A DNA stretch of 64,000 nt, taken from Penaeicola halotolerans (lineage in GTDB: Bacteria > Bacteroidota > Bacteroidia > Cytophagales > Cyclobacteriaceae). The notes under the pieces were generated by a model. It did not search any database. It had not been told where the DNA came from and saw nothing but the letters and a program-made list of their open reading frames with translations. Shown piece by piece: positions 45,463-56,031 of the stretch (positions are counted from its first letter, which is position 1; the number at the start of each line of letters is the position of its first letter). Location: assembly GCF_016464625.1 (NCBI RefSeq), contig NZ_JAEAGO010000001.1, positions 744,001 through 808,000 of the forward strand. Reading direction: 5' to 3'. The position numbers and the translations under genes are program-made.

Positions 45463-46110
45463 TCAATGCCTATTTAGTAAAGACTTTTGCAAGCCTGGAA
45501 CGCTTTCTATTGGTTTCAATAGGCTATGCACCAAAAATGCAGAGCCTACACCAATCATACTACCAAAATAGGTATCAATAAAGAAGTGCTGGGCTAAATA
45601 AATCCTTGAGATAGCCACCAAAATAGCTCCTAAAAAGAGTAAAGAGGCAAATCTACGTCTACGTGCAGGGTAAAGCAAAACGATGATAGAAGCTAAGGCA
45701 AAAGCTGCCGCGGTATGACCTGAAGGAAAAGAATGTAAGTAGTGAGCCTTTACTCCTTCTACTAAATGAAGGTCAACACCTAACTCACTAAAAAACTTAT
45801 AAGGTCGTGGTGCATCTGGCCAGATCAGTCGTTTACCAACTTGGACTAAAATAGTCTGAATCACCGCTACTATAGTTAGAAAAAGGGCATTATAATACCT
45901 CACAAACAAGAAAAATACGCCAACAGCAGCCATGAATAGACCATCTCCTAAATAAGTGAGAAATCTAAAAATGACATCAGTGACTGGATTGTGCCACTTA
46001 TTGAAAAGTAAAACGATAGAGCCTTGGGGATAGACAAAATATAGCATCGCTCCAACTATCAAAGATAGGATGTATAGCTTGATAAAAATATTTGTCTTGG
46101 TCTGTCTCAT
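45463..46110 (-). CDS. PAP2-family membrane phosphatase
   Basis: This 215-residue protein has about six membrane helices and the three phosphatase motifs: a KRLIWPDAPRP first motif (spacing slightly longer than usual), HSFPSGHT with the catalytic His, and SRIYLAQHFFID. It probably dephosphorylates undecaprenyl pyrophosphate or a related lipid phosphate in the membrane. The start ATG shares one base with the trmB stop codon. Confidence 0.9.
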   Translation of the reverse strand: MRQTKTNIFIKLYILSLIVGAMLYFVYPQGSIVLLFNKWHNPVTDVIFRFLTYLGDGLFMAAVGVFFLFVRYYNALFLTIVAVIQTILVQVGKRLIWPDAPRPYKFFSELGVDLHLVEGVKAHYLHSFPSGHTAAAFALASIIVLLYPARRRRFASLLFLGAILVAISRIYLAQHFFIDTYFGSMIGVGSAFLVHSLLKPIESVPGLQKSLLNRH

Positions 46111-46769
46111 TAGGTTGCAAATTTAAACCTTAAATATTTGATTGACTCACCTTTGTCATAGAAGATTTGTTCATACTTGGTTTTGATACCATGATGATCA
46201 TTATTGTAGGGTGATTGATACAAATCTTTCGTGTAGATCAGGTCTAAGATATCTTCTCGCTGTTCAAGTACCTCTAATGTATAATCAAATAAACTTGTGC
46301 TGTCCGTCTTAAGATGAAATATGCCATCCTTGCTGAGCATGTCTTTATACATGTCTAGAAATCTAGGATGCGTCAAACGTCTCTTCTCATCACCATCTCT
46401 CGGTCTAGGATCTGGAAATGTCAACCAGAGTTCTGATACTTCTCCTGTAGCAAAAAAGCGATCGATCATTTGAATCTGTGTCCTGAGAAAAGCCACATTT
46501 TGCAATCCCTCATTCATTGCTTGCTTACTCCCTACCCAGATACGAGCACCTTTGATGTCTACTCCTATAAAGTTTTTGTGCGGATATACCCTAGCCAGTC
46601 CTACTGTATACTCACCACGACCACAGGCTAACTCTACTACTAAAGGCTTTGAATTATTAAAATGATCTTTTTGCCAATTGCCTTTGATTGTCTCAAAAAC
46701 AGGTTTCCCTTCTTGAATGACATTAGGGTTTACTTCATTATCTTGAAATCTGGATAGCTTCTTTCTCAC
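46110..46769 (-). CDS. trmB: tRNA (guanine-46-N7)-methyltransferase
   Basis: This 219-residue enzyme methylates G46 in the tRNA variable loop using SAM. The conserved segments are VELACGRGEY (SAM motif I), NFIGVDIKGAR, ELWLTFPDPRPRDGDEKRRL and, near the end, GIKTKYE. The frame begins with MRKKLSRFQDNE, typical for the family, and the start codon is GTG. It lies 2 bp after folC and is followed directly by the PAP2 gene, so all three probably form one transcript. Confidence 0.95.
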   Translation of the reverse strand: MRKKLSRFQDNEVNPNVIQEGKPVFETIKGNWQKDHFNNSKPLVVELACGRGEYTVGLARVYPHKNFIGVDIKGARIWVGSKQAMNEGLQNVAFLRTQIQMIDRFFATGEVSELWLTFPDPRPRDGDEKRRLTHPRFLDMYKDMLSKDGIFHLKTDSTSLFDYTLEVLEQREDILDLIYTKDLYQSPYNNDHHGIKTKYEQIFYDKGESIKYLRFKFAT

Positions 46770-46771
46770 AC

Positions 46772-48067
46772 TTACAAATCTGGTATTTCTGCTACTACGA
46801 AGGTACTTCCTCCTATGAATATTAAGTCGTCTGCTTGCGCTTCTGATTTAGCGGCATTGATTGCTGTCTCGACATCTTGGTATGCTTTTCCCACTAGCTC
46901 ATATTCAGCAGCAAGTACTTTTAAGTTTTCTGCTGGCATAGCCCTAGGGATTTTCGCTTGGCAAAAGTAGTAATTTGCTGCTTTTGGAAGTAGCATCAAT
47001 ACACTTTTTACATCCTTATCTTGTACCATGCCGATTACAAGGTGTACCTTGTGGTATTGATAAGTATCCAATTGAGCAAGTACTTCTTTGATACCAGCTT
47101 CGTTATGCCCCGTATCGCAGATCATGATAGGTTGGTTTTGGAGTACTTGCCACCTACCTTTAAGACCAGTGAGATGAACTACCTCTGCTAAGCCATGCTG
47201 AATAGACTCAAGTGAAATATTGTAGCCAAGCTTTTGCAGTAAATAGCAGGCTGTTAATATCCCTGGCAAGTTCATACGTTGATAGTTGCCATTTAAACCA
47301 AACACCAACTCTTTAAGTTGCAATACATTTTGTTTATCAAAAACTTGATATTTGCTGAAGCCGTTTTCCTGACCTGTTTTTTGCACCTCAAAAAAGTCAA
47401 TCGCATGATAAATATCCGATTGCATCATTGACGCCTTTTGATCAAAAACCTCCCTCACCTCAGGCTGATCTAAACTAATGACTACAGGTCTTTGATATTT
47501 GATGATACCTGCTTTTTCTCCAGCTATGGCAGGAAGTGTATCTCCTAAAAATGCCATATGATCATAACCAATACTTGTGATGACCGATAGGATTGGGTCG
47601 ATCACATTAGTCGAATCTAATCTACCACCCATACCTACTTCAATGACTGCAATATCCACAGCTTCTTGCGCAAAGGCTTCGAACGCCATTCCTACTGTCA
47701 GTTCAAAAAAAGAAGGTTTTAACTGCTCTATAAACACTTGATGATTTCCTACAAAATTCACCACAAAGTCCTCAGAAACTTCCTGACCATTGATTCTAAT
47801 TCGCTCTGTGAATTCCTTTAAATGTGGCGAAGTATAAAGCCCAACTTTATATCCAGCAGCTTGCAATACGGCTGCCAAGCTATGGGAAGTACTGCCTTTA
47901 CCATTGGTACCTGCCACATGAATGGATCTGAACTTTCTTTCAGGATTGCCCAAATACTTACAAAGTGCCAGTGTATTTGTCAGATCTTTTTTGAAAGCAC
48001 TCTGTCCTACACGCTGAAACATCGGTAGCGACTGATACAGGTAGTCTAAAGTCTCTTGATAATTCAT
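46772..48067 (-). CDS. folC: Folylpolyglutamate synthase / dihydrofolate synthase
   Basis: This 431-residue Mur-ligase-like ATPase adds glutamate to dihydropteroate or folates. The P-loop is GTNGKGST (about residues 53-60), followed by GLYTSPHL, EVGMGGRLDSTNV (metal-binding) and SIGYDHMAFLGDT. A C-terminal ligase domain carries CDTGHNEAG. The ATG at 48067 is preferred over a TTG one codon earlier. It is upstream of trmB on the same strand. Confidence 0.95.
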   Translation of the reverse strand: MNYQETLDYLYQSLPMFQRVGQSAFKKDLTNTLALCKYLGNPERKFRSIHVAGTNGKGSTSHSLAAVLQAAGYKVGLYTSPHLKEFTERIRINGQEVSEDFVVNFVGNHQVFIEQLKPSFFELTVGMAFEAFAQEAVDIAVIEVGMGGRLDSTNVIDPILSVITSIGYDHMAFLGDTLPAIAGEKAGIIKYQRPVVISLDQPEVREVFDQKASMMQSDIYHAIDFFEVQKTGQENGFSKYQVFDKQNVLQLKELVFGLNGNYQRMNLPGILTACYLLQKLGYNISLESIQHGLAEVVHLTGLKGRWQVLQNQPIMICDTGHNEAGIKEVLAQLDTYQYHKVHLVIGMVQDKDVKSVLMLLPKAANYYFCQAKIPRAMPAENLKVLAAEYELVGKAYQDVETAINAAKSEAQADDLIFIGGSTFVVAEIPDL

Positions 48068-48101
48068 CAAAAATGGAAGTAATCTATTAGTGATATATGG
48101 C

Positions 48102-50222
48102 TTAAAAGAGCTTTGCCTTCATGATAATACTCATCGTGACATGGAAAAATTCCTTGTGTACATTGAAAGGCTTTTCATCAGGCCCCACTGTTTTGGCCAC
48201 ATAGCTACCATCTTCTTGCATGACGTAAGAGTTGACATTATCTCGCAGATTATACCTCAGCAAGTTGATCAACTGCTGTTTGAGCACTGTATCCAAAAGC
48301 TCAAAGATAGACTCTAACCTCCTGTCAAAACTTCTCACCATCATGTCAGCACTTCCTGCAAAGAGTCTTGGTTCACCTTGGTTATGAAAATAAAATACTC
48401 GTGAATGCTCTAAGAAATCACCTACAAGAGATAGGACTTCAATATTTTCAGACAAGCCCGCTCTTCCAGGTCTGAGACAGCAAATTCCTCTAACGATGAG
48501 TTTGATCGGTACGCCTGCTTGCGAAGCTTCATAAAAAGCATGTATGATCTCACTGTCTTCAAGCGAATTGATTTTGATGACAATGCCACTTGGTTTACCC
48601 TCTTTGGCATTTTGCGCCTCATTTTTGATCAAAGCGATCAATTGATTTCGCATATCTCGAGGAGCAGTGATGAGATTTTTGTAAACAGACGGAATGGAAT
48701 GACCCGTAATTACATTAAAGAATTCTGAAACATCATTGGCATAGATCTCATTGGTAGAAAGAAGTCCTAAATCGGTGTAAAAACGAGACGTCTCCTCATT
48801 GTAATTACCGCTACTCATATGCACATAGCGTGTCACACGATCTTCTTCCTTGCGGACGATCAAAAGCAGTTTGGTATGTGTTTTTAAATTACTCACTCCA
48901 AAAATCACAAAACAGCCAGCTTTTTGTAGTTTTTTAGCTTCTCTGATATTATTCTCCTCATCAAATCTAGCCTTGACCTCAAAGAGTACCGATACGTGTT
49001 TTCCATTTTCCACTGCTTTGAGCAGAGCAGAAGTGATCCGTGAATCCTTCGCCAAACGATAGATCGTCATCTTGATCGCCATGACATAGGGATCCTCAGC
49101 AGCTTTTTCTAATAGCTGAAAAACAGGCTCAATATTATTATAGGGATGATGTAACAAAACATCTTGTCGCTTCAATACTTGGAAAATATTGTCAGCGCCC
49201 TCTGTAGGATATGATACAGGTGTCACAGGATCAGGAATCGCTGGGATTTTATCCTTGAAACGCCTGTTATTGATCACTTGCCAGAGACCTGTGAAATCCA
49301 TCAGACTACTACGCTCAACTTTAAAAATCGAGTCATCCTGAAGTTCCCAACGACCTTTCAGCAAATTCATCATCCATTTGCTATAGCCCTCTTCCACCTC
49401 TATTCGAACTACGCGACCAGTTTTACGAGTATTAAGCTTGCGTTTGATTTCTTCAAGAAAATTAGCATCTACATCTTCACTTTCCTCCAAAGTAAAGTCT
49501 CCATTTCTGGTGATTCTAAATAGATTGATGGACTCTATTTCCACATTTCTGAAGAGAGAGACTATATGCTCTCTGATGACCTCTTCAATAGGAATATAGA
49601 CTACCATATCCTCTCTCTCTACCTCGAAAAAACGTGGAATGTTAGACGGAATCTGTACAAAAGATAGCTTTCTGTTTTCCTTTTTGTCTCCGTGGTTTCT
49701 AGTCACTACCCCAAAGATCAATAGCCTATTCATCAAAATAGGAAAGGTATGATATCCATCAAATACCATCGGAGTGAGCATCGGATGGATCGCTTTGTAG
49801 TAGTAGTCTTTGATTTTTTCTTGCTCTTCCTCTGCTAGATTTTTAGCATTTGAAAGCAAAAATCCATTTTCTCGGGTAGCGGGCAATAGCACATTGACGA
49901 AGTAGTCATGCTGTTCTTTGTGAAACTGCTGACTCTCCACCATCAACTTGATCTTGAAAGGCTCCTCTCGTAAGCCAGAATAATCTACACGCTCTTTATC
50001 ATAATCTAAGTAGTTGTATAACGAACCTACTCTGATCATGAAAAACTCGTCTAAATTAGACGCAGTAATCGCTAAAAATTTCAAGCGCTCAAAAATGCTT
50101 CTGTTTGATTTTTTACACTGATCTAGGACTCTCCAGTTGAACTGAAGCCAACTGAGGTCACGACTAATCAAGTCACTTTGATAGATGACATTGCTAAAGC
50201 GATCATTAACCAATGCTTTCAT
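48102..50222 (-). CDS. ppk1: Polyphosphate kinase 1
   Basis: This 706-residue enzyme makes inorganic polyphosphate from ATP. The four-domain layout is clear: SRDLSWLQFNWRVLDQ at the N-terminus, HHPYNNIEPVFQLLE, YVHMSSGNYNEETSRFYTD with the autophosphorylated His, and FHNQGEPRLFAGSADMM with the second conserved His. The length is standard. It is transcribed on the same strand as folC, 34 bp upstream of it, and could share its transcript. Confidence 0.97.
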   Translation of the reverse strand: MKALVNDRFSNVIYQSDLISRDLSWLQFNWRVLDQCKKSNRSIFERLKFLAITASNLDEFFMIRVGSLYNYLDYDKERVDYSGLREEPFKIKLMVESQQFHKEQHDYFVNVLLPATRENGFLLSNAKNLAEEEQEKIKDYYYKAIHPMLTPMVFDGYHTFPILMNRLLIFGVVTRNHGDKKENRKLSFVQIPSNIPRFFEVEREDMVVYIPIEEVIREHIVSLFRNVEIESINLFRITRNGDFTLEESEDVDANFLEEIKRKLNTRKTGRVVRIEVEEGYSKWMMNLLKGRWELQDDSIFKVERSSLMDFTGLWQVINNRRFKDKIPAIPDPVTPVSYPTEGADNIFQVLKRQDVLLHHPYNNIEPVFQLLEKAAEDPYVMAIKMTIYRLAKDSRITSALLKAVENGKHVSVLFEVKARFDEENNIREAKKLQKAGCFVIFGVSNLKTHTKLLLIVRKEEDRVTRYVHMSSGNYNEETSRFYTDLGLLSTNEIYANDVSEFFNVITGHSIPSVYKNLITAPRDMRNQLIALIKNEAQNAKEGKPSGIVIKINSLEDSEIIHAFYEASQAGVPIKLIVRGICCLRPGRAGLSENIEVLSLVGDFLEHSRVFYFHNQGEPRLFAGSADMMVRSFDRRLESIFELLDTVLKQQLINLLRYNLRDNVNSYVMQEDGSYVAKTVGPDEKPFNVHKEFFHVTMSIIMKAKLF

Positions 50223-50425
50223 TTTGATATATCTTTAAGTCAAATACTAGATAGTAGCATCATTAAAAAATAGCTTACTGAGACTATCTGTTATTTGTTT
50301 CAATTGAACACATATTATGATAAATCGGCTCAAAAAGTGAGTCGTTGTATTGTGATGGTAAATTAATCAAAACCAAGCGAAAGCTACCCAAAGTCTAGAT
50401 ATTTTATAATCTACAAAATAAAAAA

Positions 50426-50448
50426 AGGGACATTTGAAAAATGCCCCT
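50426..50448 (-). terminator. Terminator of gyrB
   Basis: AGGGACATTT and AATGCCCCT (50426-50435 and 50440-50448) form a stem with one mismatch; on the minus strand it is followed by a long T run. It lies 29 bp beyond the gyrB stop. Confidence 0.8.
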
Positions 50449-50477
50449 CTTAGTATTTGGATTAGCCAATAATGACA

Positions 50478-52478
<2,001 letters not shown>

Positions 52479-52666
52479 TTACCTCATTTGAACTGTAATA
52501 ATACGGAAAAAATACGGATTAAAATACATCTGTTTTGATAAACTCTAACCTATTCTGTGAATACCGTAGGCAAGGCTTACAATCAATATTTAAGATTAAA
52601 AAAACAAAGTCTCTAGCATAATCTCTGTTTAAGGTAAGTCATAGATGATAAAAAAAAATTAAAAAA

Positions 52667-52693
52667 TTAATTACTTGATAATCAATTAATTAA
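52667..52693. repeat. 27-bp near-perfect palindrome upstream of rhodopsin
   Basis: The arms TTAATTAcTTGAT (52667-52679) and ATCAAtTAATTAA (52681-52693) surround a central A; 12 of 13 positions pair. It is 122 bp upstream of the rhodopsin start. Its symmetry suits a dimeric regulator, but the low complexity of the region calls for caution. Confidence 0.55.
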
Positions 52694-52700
52694 ATGATAG

Positions 52701-52730
52701 TGTTTAAAATATTTAGGTATAAGTTAAACA
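52701..52730. repeat. Second inverted repeat upstream of rhodopsin
   Basis: TGTTTAA (52701-52707) and TTAAACA (52724-52730) are perfect 7-bp arms spaced by 16 bp, just downstream of the 27-bp palindrome. It could be a second half-site pair or chance in AT-rich DNA. Confidence 0.3.
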
Positions 52731-52815
52731 AAAGCTGATTCAAAAGATTTAGGATTGTGGTTTAAGTATTTAACAAAATAATATTTTAACAACAAACAAT
52801 AAACCTTAACTTATT

Positions 52816-53556
52816 ATGGAAACACTATTAACAGCAGATCTAGTTGGACTAGACAAAATCATTAACGGTGACCCAATAGCCATTACCTTCTTTATAGGTT
52901 ACATGGCTATGTTTGCATCAGCTGTATTCTTCTTCATGGAAAGAGGATCTGTAGATGGTAAGTGGAAAATGTCATTGCTTGTATCAGGTCTGATCACTGG
53001 TATCGCAGCAGTTCACTACTATTACATGAGAGACTTTTATCTAGAGACAGGACAGAGCCCAACTGCATTTAGATATGTGGACTGGACATTGACAGTTCCA
53101 TTGATGTGCGTAGAGTTTTATTTATTGACAAAGCCATTTGGCGCCAAGGGAGGTACACTTTTCAAATTGATAGTTGCCTCTCTTTTCATGTTGGTGACTG
53201 GATTCATCGGTGAAACTTCAGGAATCGATTCTAACATCATGTGGGGTGTGCTATCTACATTAGGTTATCTATACATTGTATATGAGGTATTCTTCGGTGA
53301 CGTAGCTAAACTAGCAGCCGCTTCTAATAGCCCTGCACTTGGTAGAGCGATGTTCCTATTGAAGATTTTCATCACACTAGGATGGTCTATCTACCCTATC
53401 GGATACATGGTGCTTCCTGGCAACTTGCTATCAGGTGCATTTGAAGTAAGCAGCATTGACTTGTTCTACAACTTAGCTGATGCCATCAACAAGATCGGCT
53501 TCGGTCTAGTGATCTACTCTGTAGCTATCGCTGAGAGCAACAAAGCAAAAGCTTAA
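52816..53556 (+). CDS. Proteorhodopsin, green-type light-driven proton pump
   Basis: This 246-residue seven-helix retinal protein pumps protons across the inner membrane. Helix C reads RYVDWTLTVPLMCVE: Arg86, Asp89 (proton acceptor), Thr93 and Glu100 (donor) form the DTE triad of proton pumps. His67 in helix B matches the proteorhodopsin pKa-tuning His. Met97 sits at the spectral-tuning site, where Met or Leu gives green absorption. Lys226 in NLADAINK binds retinal and Asp222 is the second counter-ion. Gly144 (MWGVLST, helix E) aligns with the xanthorhodopsin antenna-fenestration glycine and with Phe in classical proteorhodopsin. It is followed by a terminator, then crtY and blh. Confidence 0.96.
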   Translation: METLLTADLVGLDKIINGDPIAITFFIGYMAMFASAVFFFMERGSVDGKWKMSLLVSGLITGIAAVHYYYMRDFYLETGQSPTAFRYVDWTLTVPLMCVEFYLLTKPFGAKGGTLFKLIVASLFMLVTGFIGETSGIDSNIMWGVLSTLGYLYIVYEVFFGDVAKLAAASNSPALGRAMFLLKIFITLGWSIYPIGYMVLPGNLLSGAFEVSSIDLFYNLADAINKIGFGLVIYSVAIAESNKAKA

Positions 53557-53574
53557 ACCATAATTTGCATGCAT

Positions 53575-53608
53575 GAAAGGCTACTTGATCAGAAGTAGCC
53601 TTTCTTTT
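53575..53608 (+). terminator. Strong terminator between rhodopsin and crtY
   Basis: GAAAGGCTACTT (53575-53586) and AAGTAGCCTTTC (53593-53604) are perfect 12-bp arms with a GATCAG loop and a TTTT tail, 18 bp after the rhodopsin stop. It should make rhodopsin mRNA more abundant than crtY-blh mRNA unless crtY has its own promoter. Confidence 0.92.
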
Positions 53609-53635
53609 ATACCCTAAGCCCAAAATCTACAAAAG

Positions 53636-54781
53636 ATGAACTACGACTATATTCTCACAGGTGCAGGATGTGCAGGATTAAGTTTTATCCACTATCTACT
53701 CAGAAGTAGTCTTAAGGATAAAAATGTACTCATCATTGATGATTCTCCTAAAAATGCCAATGATAAAACTTGGTGCTACTGGTCAGATGAAATCCTTAGT
53801 ATCCATCCCAATCAAGATCAAATAGTCTCTTGGAACCAAGTGACAGTTTCAGATCAAATCCAAGAGGTTCAAAAACCACTTGCTCACTACACCTATTATC
53901 ACGTCAAGGCAATTGATCTATATGATCAAGTGATGACCGAAATCAATCAATCTGACAATATTACTTACCTAACAGACCGAGTAGTCAAAACTGCCTTTAT
54001 AGATAAAGGCTACATCGTGACTACAGAAAATTCAGGCGTTTACACTGGAGCATACATCATCAACTCGATTCCACAATTCAGTCCGCATGCTAGTGCTACA
54101 AAGGCTATCAAGCAGGTATTTGTAGGCTGGAGGATCAAAACTGACCAAGCTTTGGTCAATCAAAATTCGGCTACACTCATGAAGTTTGACCATTTGACAC
54201 AAGATCAAGTTAACTTCTTTTACATACTTCCATTTTCACCGAATGAATTATTAGTAGAGTACACGCTTTTCACTAAAGAATCGCTCAATGAATCTATGAT
54301 GAGAGATAAGCTAAAAACCTATCTGAGTGAGCATATGGGGATTGACCAATTTGAGATCATTCATGAAGAAAAAGGGTCTATTCCTATGACTACTCGTGCC
54401 TCCTATCAAGCTCAAAAGCAAAACTGGGTGGATATTGGTACAGCTGGAGGTTGCACGAAGCCTTCTACAGGCTACACTTTTTATAATATTCAGAAACAAG
54501 TACAGAGGCTTATCAATGAATTGGAAAGCAATAAAACTCTCACGACCAATTGGAAACGGAAATCACGCTTTATCTTCTATGACAATATTCTTCTAAATAT
54601 CATAGATAAATGGCCTAAACAAATGGCTGCCATTTTCAGATCGATGTTTCAAAATAATCATCCAGATCAAGTATTTAAGTTTTTACAAGAGGAAACTTCT
54701 TTTTGGGAGGAGTTGAAGATTTTAAGTAAGTTGCCTTTCAAGTACTTTTTAAAATCACTTGTACAATATGAAAAGCATTGA
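53636..54781 (+). CDS. crtY: Lycopene beta-cyclase
   Basis: This 381-residue flavoprotein-like enzyme cyclises both ends of lycopene to give beta-carotene, the precursor of retinal. The N-terminal dinucleotide site is TGAGCAGLS (Gly9, Gly11, Gly14), followed by the CrtY-typical NDKTWCYW, a middle LLVEYTLF and a C-terminal GTAGGCTKPSTGYTF. The LVEYT segment lies where many CrtY proteins have FLEET. It sits between rhodopsin and blh, and overlaps blh by 14 bp, so both enzymes are made from one message. Confidence 0.94.
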   Translation: MNYDYILTGAGCAGLSFIHYLLRSSLKDKNVLIIDDSPKNANDKTWCYWSDEILSIHPNQDQIVSWNQVTVSDQIQEVQKPLAHYTYYHVKAIDLYDQVMTEINQSDNITYLTDRVVKTAFIDKGYIVTTENSGVYTGAYIINSIPQFSPHASATKAIKQVFVGWRIKTDQALVNQNSATLMKFDHLTQDQVNFFYILPFSPNELLVEYTLFTKESLNESMMRDKLKTYLSEHMGIDQFEIIHEEKGSIPMTTRASYQAQKQNWVDIGTAGGCTKPSTGYTFYNIQKQVQRLINELESNKTLTTNWKRKSRFIFYDNILLNIIDKWPKQMAAIFRSMFQNNHPDQVFKFLQEETSFWEELKILSKLPFKYFLKSLVQYEKH

Positions 54782-55634
54782 ATGGAGAGGAAAACTACTC
54801 GCAGTCAGCCTTGGACTTGGTTATCTCTTAGTATTTGATACTCGGTATACTTGGGCAATCTTCATTCTAGTCATGATGACAGTCGGTATTCCTCATGGAT
54901 CTATTGATCATTTGTTAGCAGGCAAGCAGACTAACCGCAAAGAACTTTTTCTTTTCTTTACTAAGTACATTGGCATCATTTTACTTTATGCGGTGCTTTG
55001 GTATTTATTACCCATTGTTTCATTGATAGTTTTTTTGATCATCTCTGCTTATCATTTTGGGCAAGGACACTTTATATCTCATGAGATTAAACAGCTTAAA
55101 TGGCTCACCTACATCATCTTTGGAGCGCATTGGCTCATTGTGATTTTAGCTAGTGATCCAGTCCTAACAATAGAAATTTTACAACCAATCATTAATGTTT
55201 ACTGGTGGGAAAATATTGCTCTAATAGTATTATTAGTAAGTAGTATAGCGTGCTTGACACTCACTTTTATCCATAAACTACATGTACACAGTAAGTTTCT
55301 GACAGAATTGATAGGGTTGACTGTATTGCTTTACACATTGCCACTATTGCTGAGTTTCGCACTATATTTTGGCTTTTGGCATGCGCTCCCTACAATGATA
55401 CAAGAGTATAAGGCATTAAAAAATAAGCAAGCTGACTTCAATCTAATGAGTTTCGTCAAACAATTGATCCCACTGACGCTTATCAGCCTGATAGGCATTA
55501 CTTTTTTACTTTGGGCAAGTCAGCGATGGTTAGAAGAAGAGGCACTTATTTTACTTTTCTTCATTCTCATTTCTGTGATCACTGCTCCTCATGTCATTGT
55601 GATGGATCGCTTCTTAGAGAAAAGAACTCCTTAA
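54768..55634 (+). CDS. blh: Brp/Blh-type beta-carotene 15,15'-dioxygenase
   Basis: This 288-residue membrane enzyme cleaves beta-carotene in the middle to give two retinal molecules. It has about seven to eight hydrophobic helices. Conserved His-bearing segments, likely iron ligands, are GIPHGSIDH, SAYHFGQGHF, FGFWHALPTM and TAPHVIVMD. The ATG at 54768 is preferred over a TTG at 54759. It completes the retinal pathway for the rhodopsin. Its stop codon overlaps the stop of the convergent CoA-binding gene. Confidence 0.94.
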   Translation: MKSIEWRGKLLAVSLGLGYLLVFDTRYTWAIFILVMMTVGIPHGSIDHLLAGKQTNRKELFLFFTKYIGIILLYAVLWYLLPIVSLIVFLIISAYHFGQGHFISHEIKQLKWLTYIIFGAHWLIVILASDPVLTIEILQPIINVYWWENIALIVLLVSSIACLTLTFIHKLHVHSKFLTELIGLTVLLYTLPLLLSFALYFGFWHALPTMIQEYKALKNKQADFNLMSFVKQLIPLTLISLIGITFLLWASQRWLEEEALILLFFILISVITAPHVIVMDRFLEKRTP

Positions 55635-55993
55635 TATTGACCTGTACTCAGAAGTACCAAAGTACAAGCTTCCTCAGCGATGACCCCTTGATCTGTCAAT
55701 TTTTTCTGAAAAGATGGATTCTCCGTACCAGGATTGAAGACTACTCTTCTTGGCTTCAAACTCAGTATGTAAGATTCCCATTCTGGTTGATTTTGAGGTC
55801 CAAGATAGAGCGTTACCGTGTCCACCTCGGAGATAGCTGGCTTTGTTCTCAAATCTACAATCTCCTCTCCTGCTACCTCCCCACTTTTGATACCTACTGG
55901 TACAAAATGCTGCTTGTGCTGCTTCAGCATGTGTGCAGCCTTGTAGGCATATCTATCTGGATTAGTACTTGCTCCTATGATGACTGTTTTCAT
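55631..55993 (-). CDS. CoA-binding-domain protein (YccU-like)
   Basis: This 120-residue protein is a lone Rossmann CoA-binding domain: VIIGASTNPDRYAYKAAHML at the nucleotide site, FVPVGIKSGEVAGEEIV, then VTLYLGP and VVFNPGTENP. Its length fits the YccU-type single-domain proteins, whose role is unknown. It precedes no obvious partner; the FAD oxidoreductase gene lies 38 bp upstream on the same strand. Confidence 0.9.
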   Translation of the reverse strand: MKTVIIGASTNPDRYAYKAAHMLKQHKQHFVPVGIKSGEVAGEEIVDLRTKPAISEVDTVTLYLGPQNQPEWESYILSLKPRRVVFNPGTENPSFQKKLTDQGVIAEEACTLVLLSTGQY

Positions 55994-56031
55994 ATCATTT
56001 ATGACTTTAAGTCAGTACAATTGACTTTAGT

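Noticed and set aside
52816..53556. Sodium-pumping (NDQ) or chloride-pumping rhodopsin
   Set aside because: Helix C has Asp89, Thr93 and Glu100, the proton-pump triad, not Asn-Asp-Gln or Asn-Thr-Gln.
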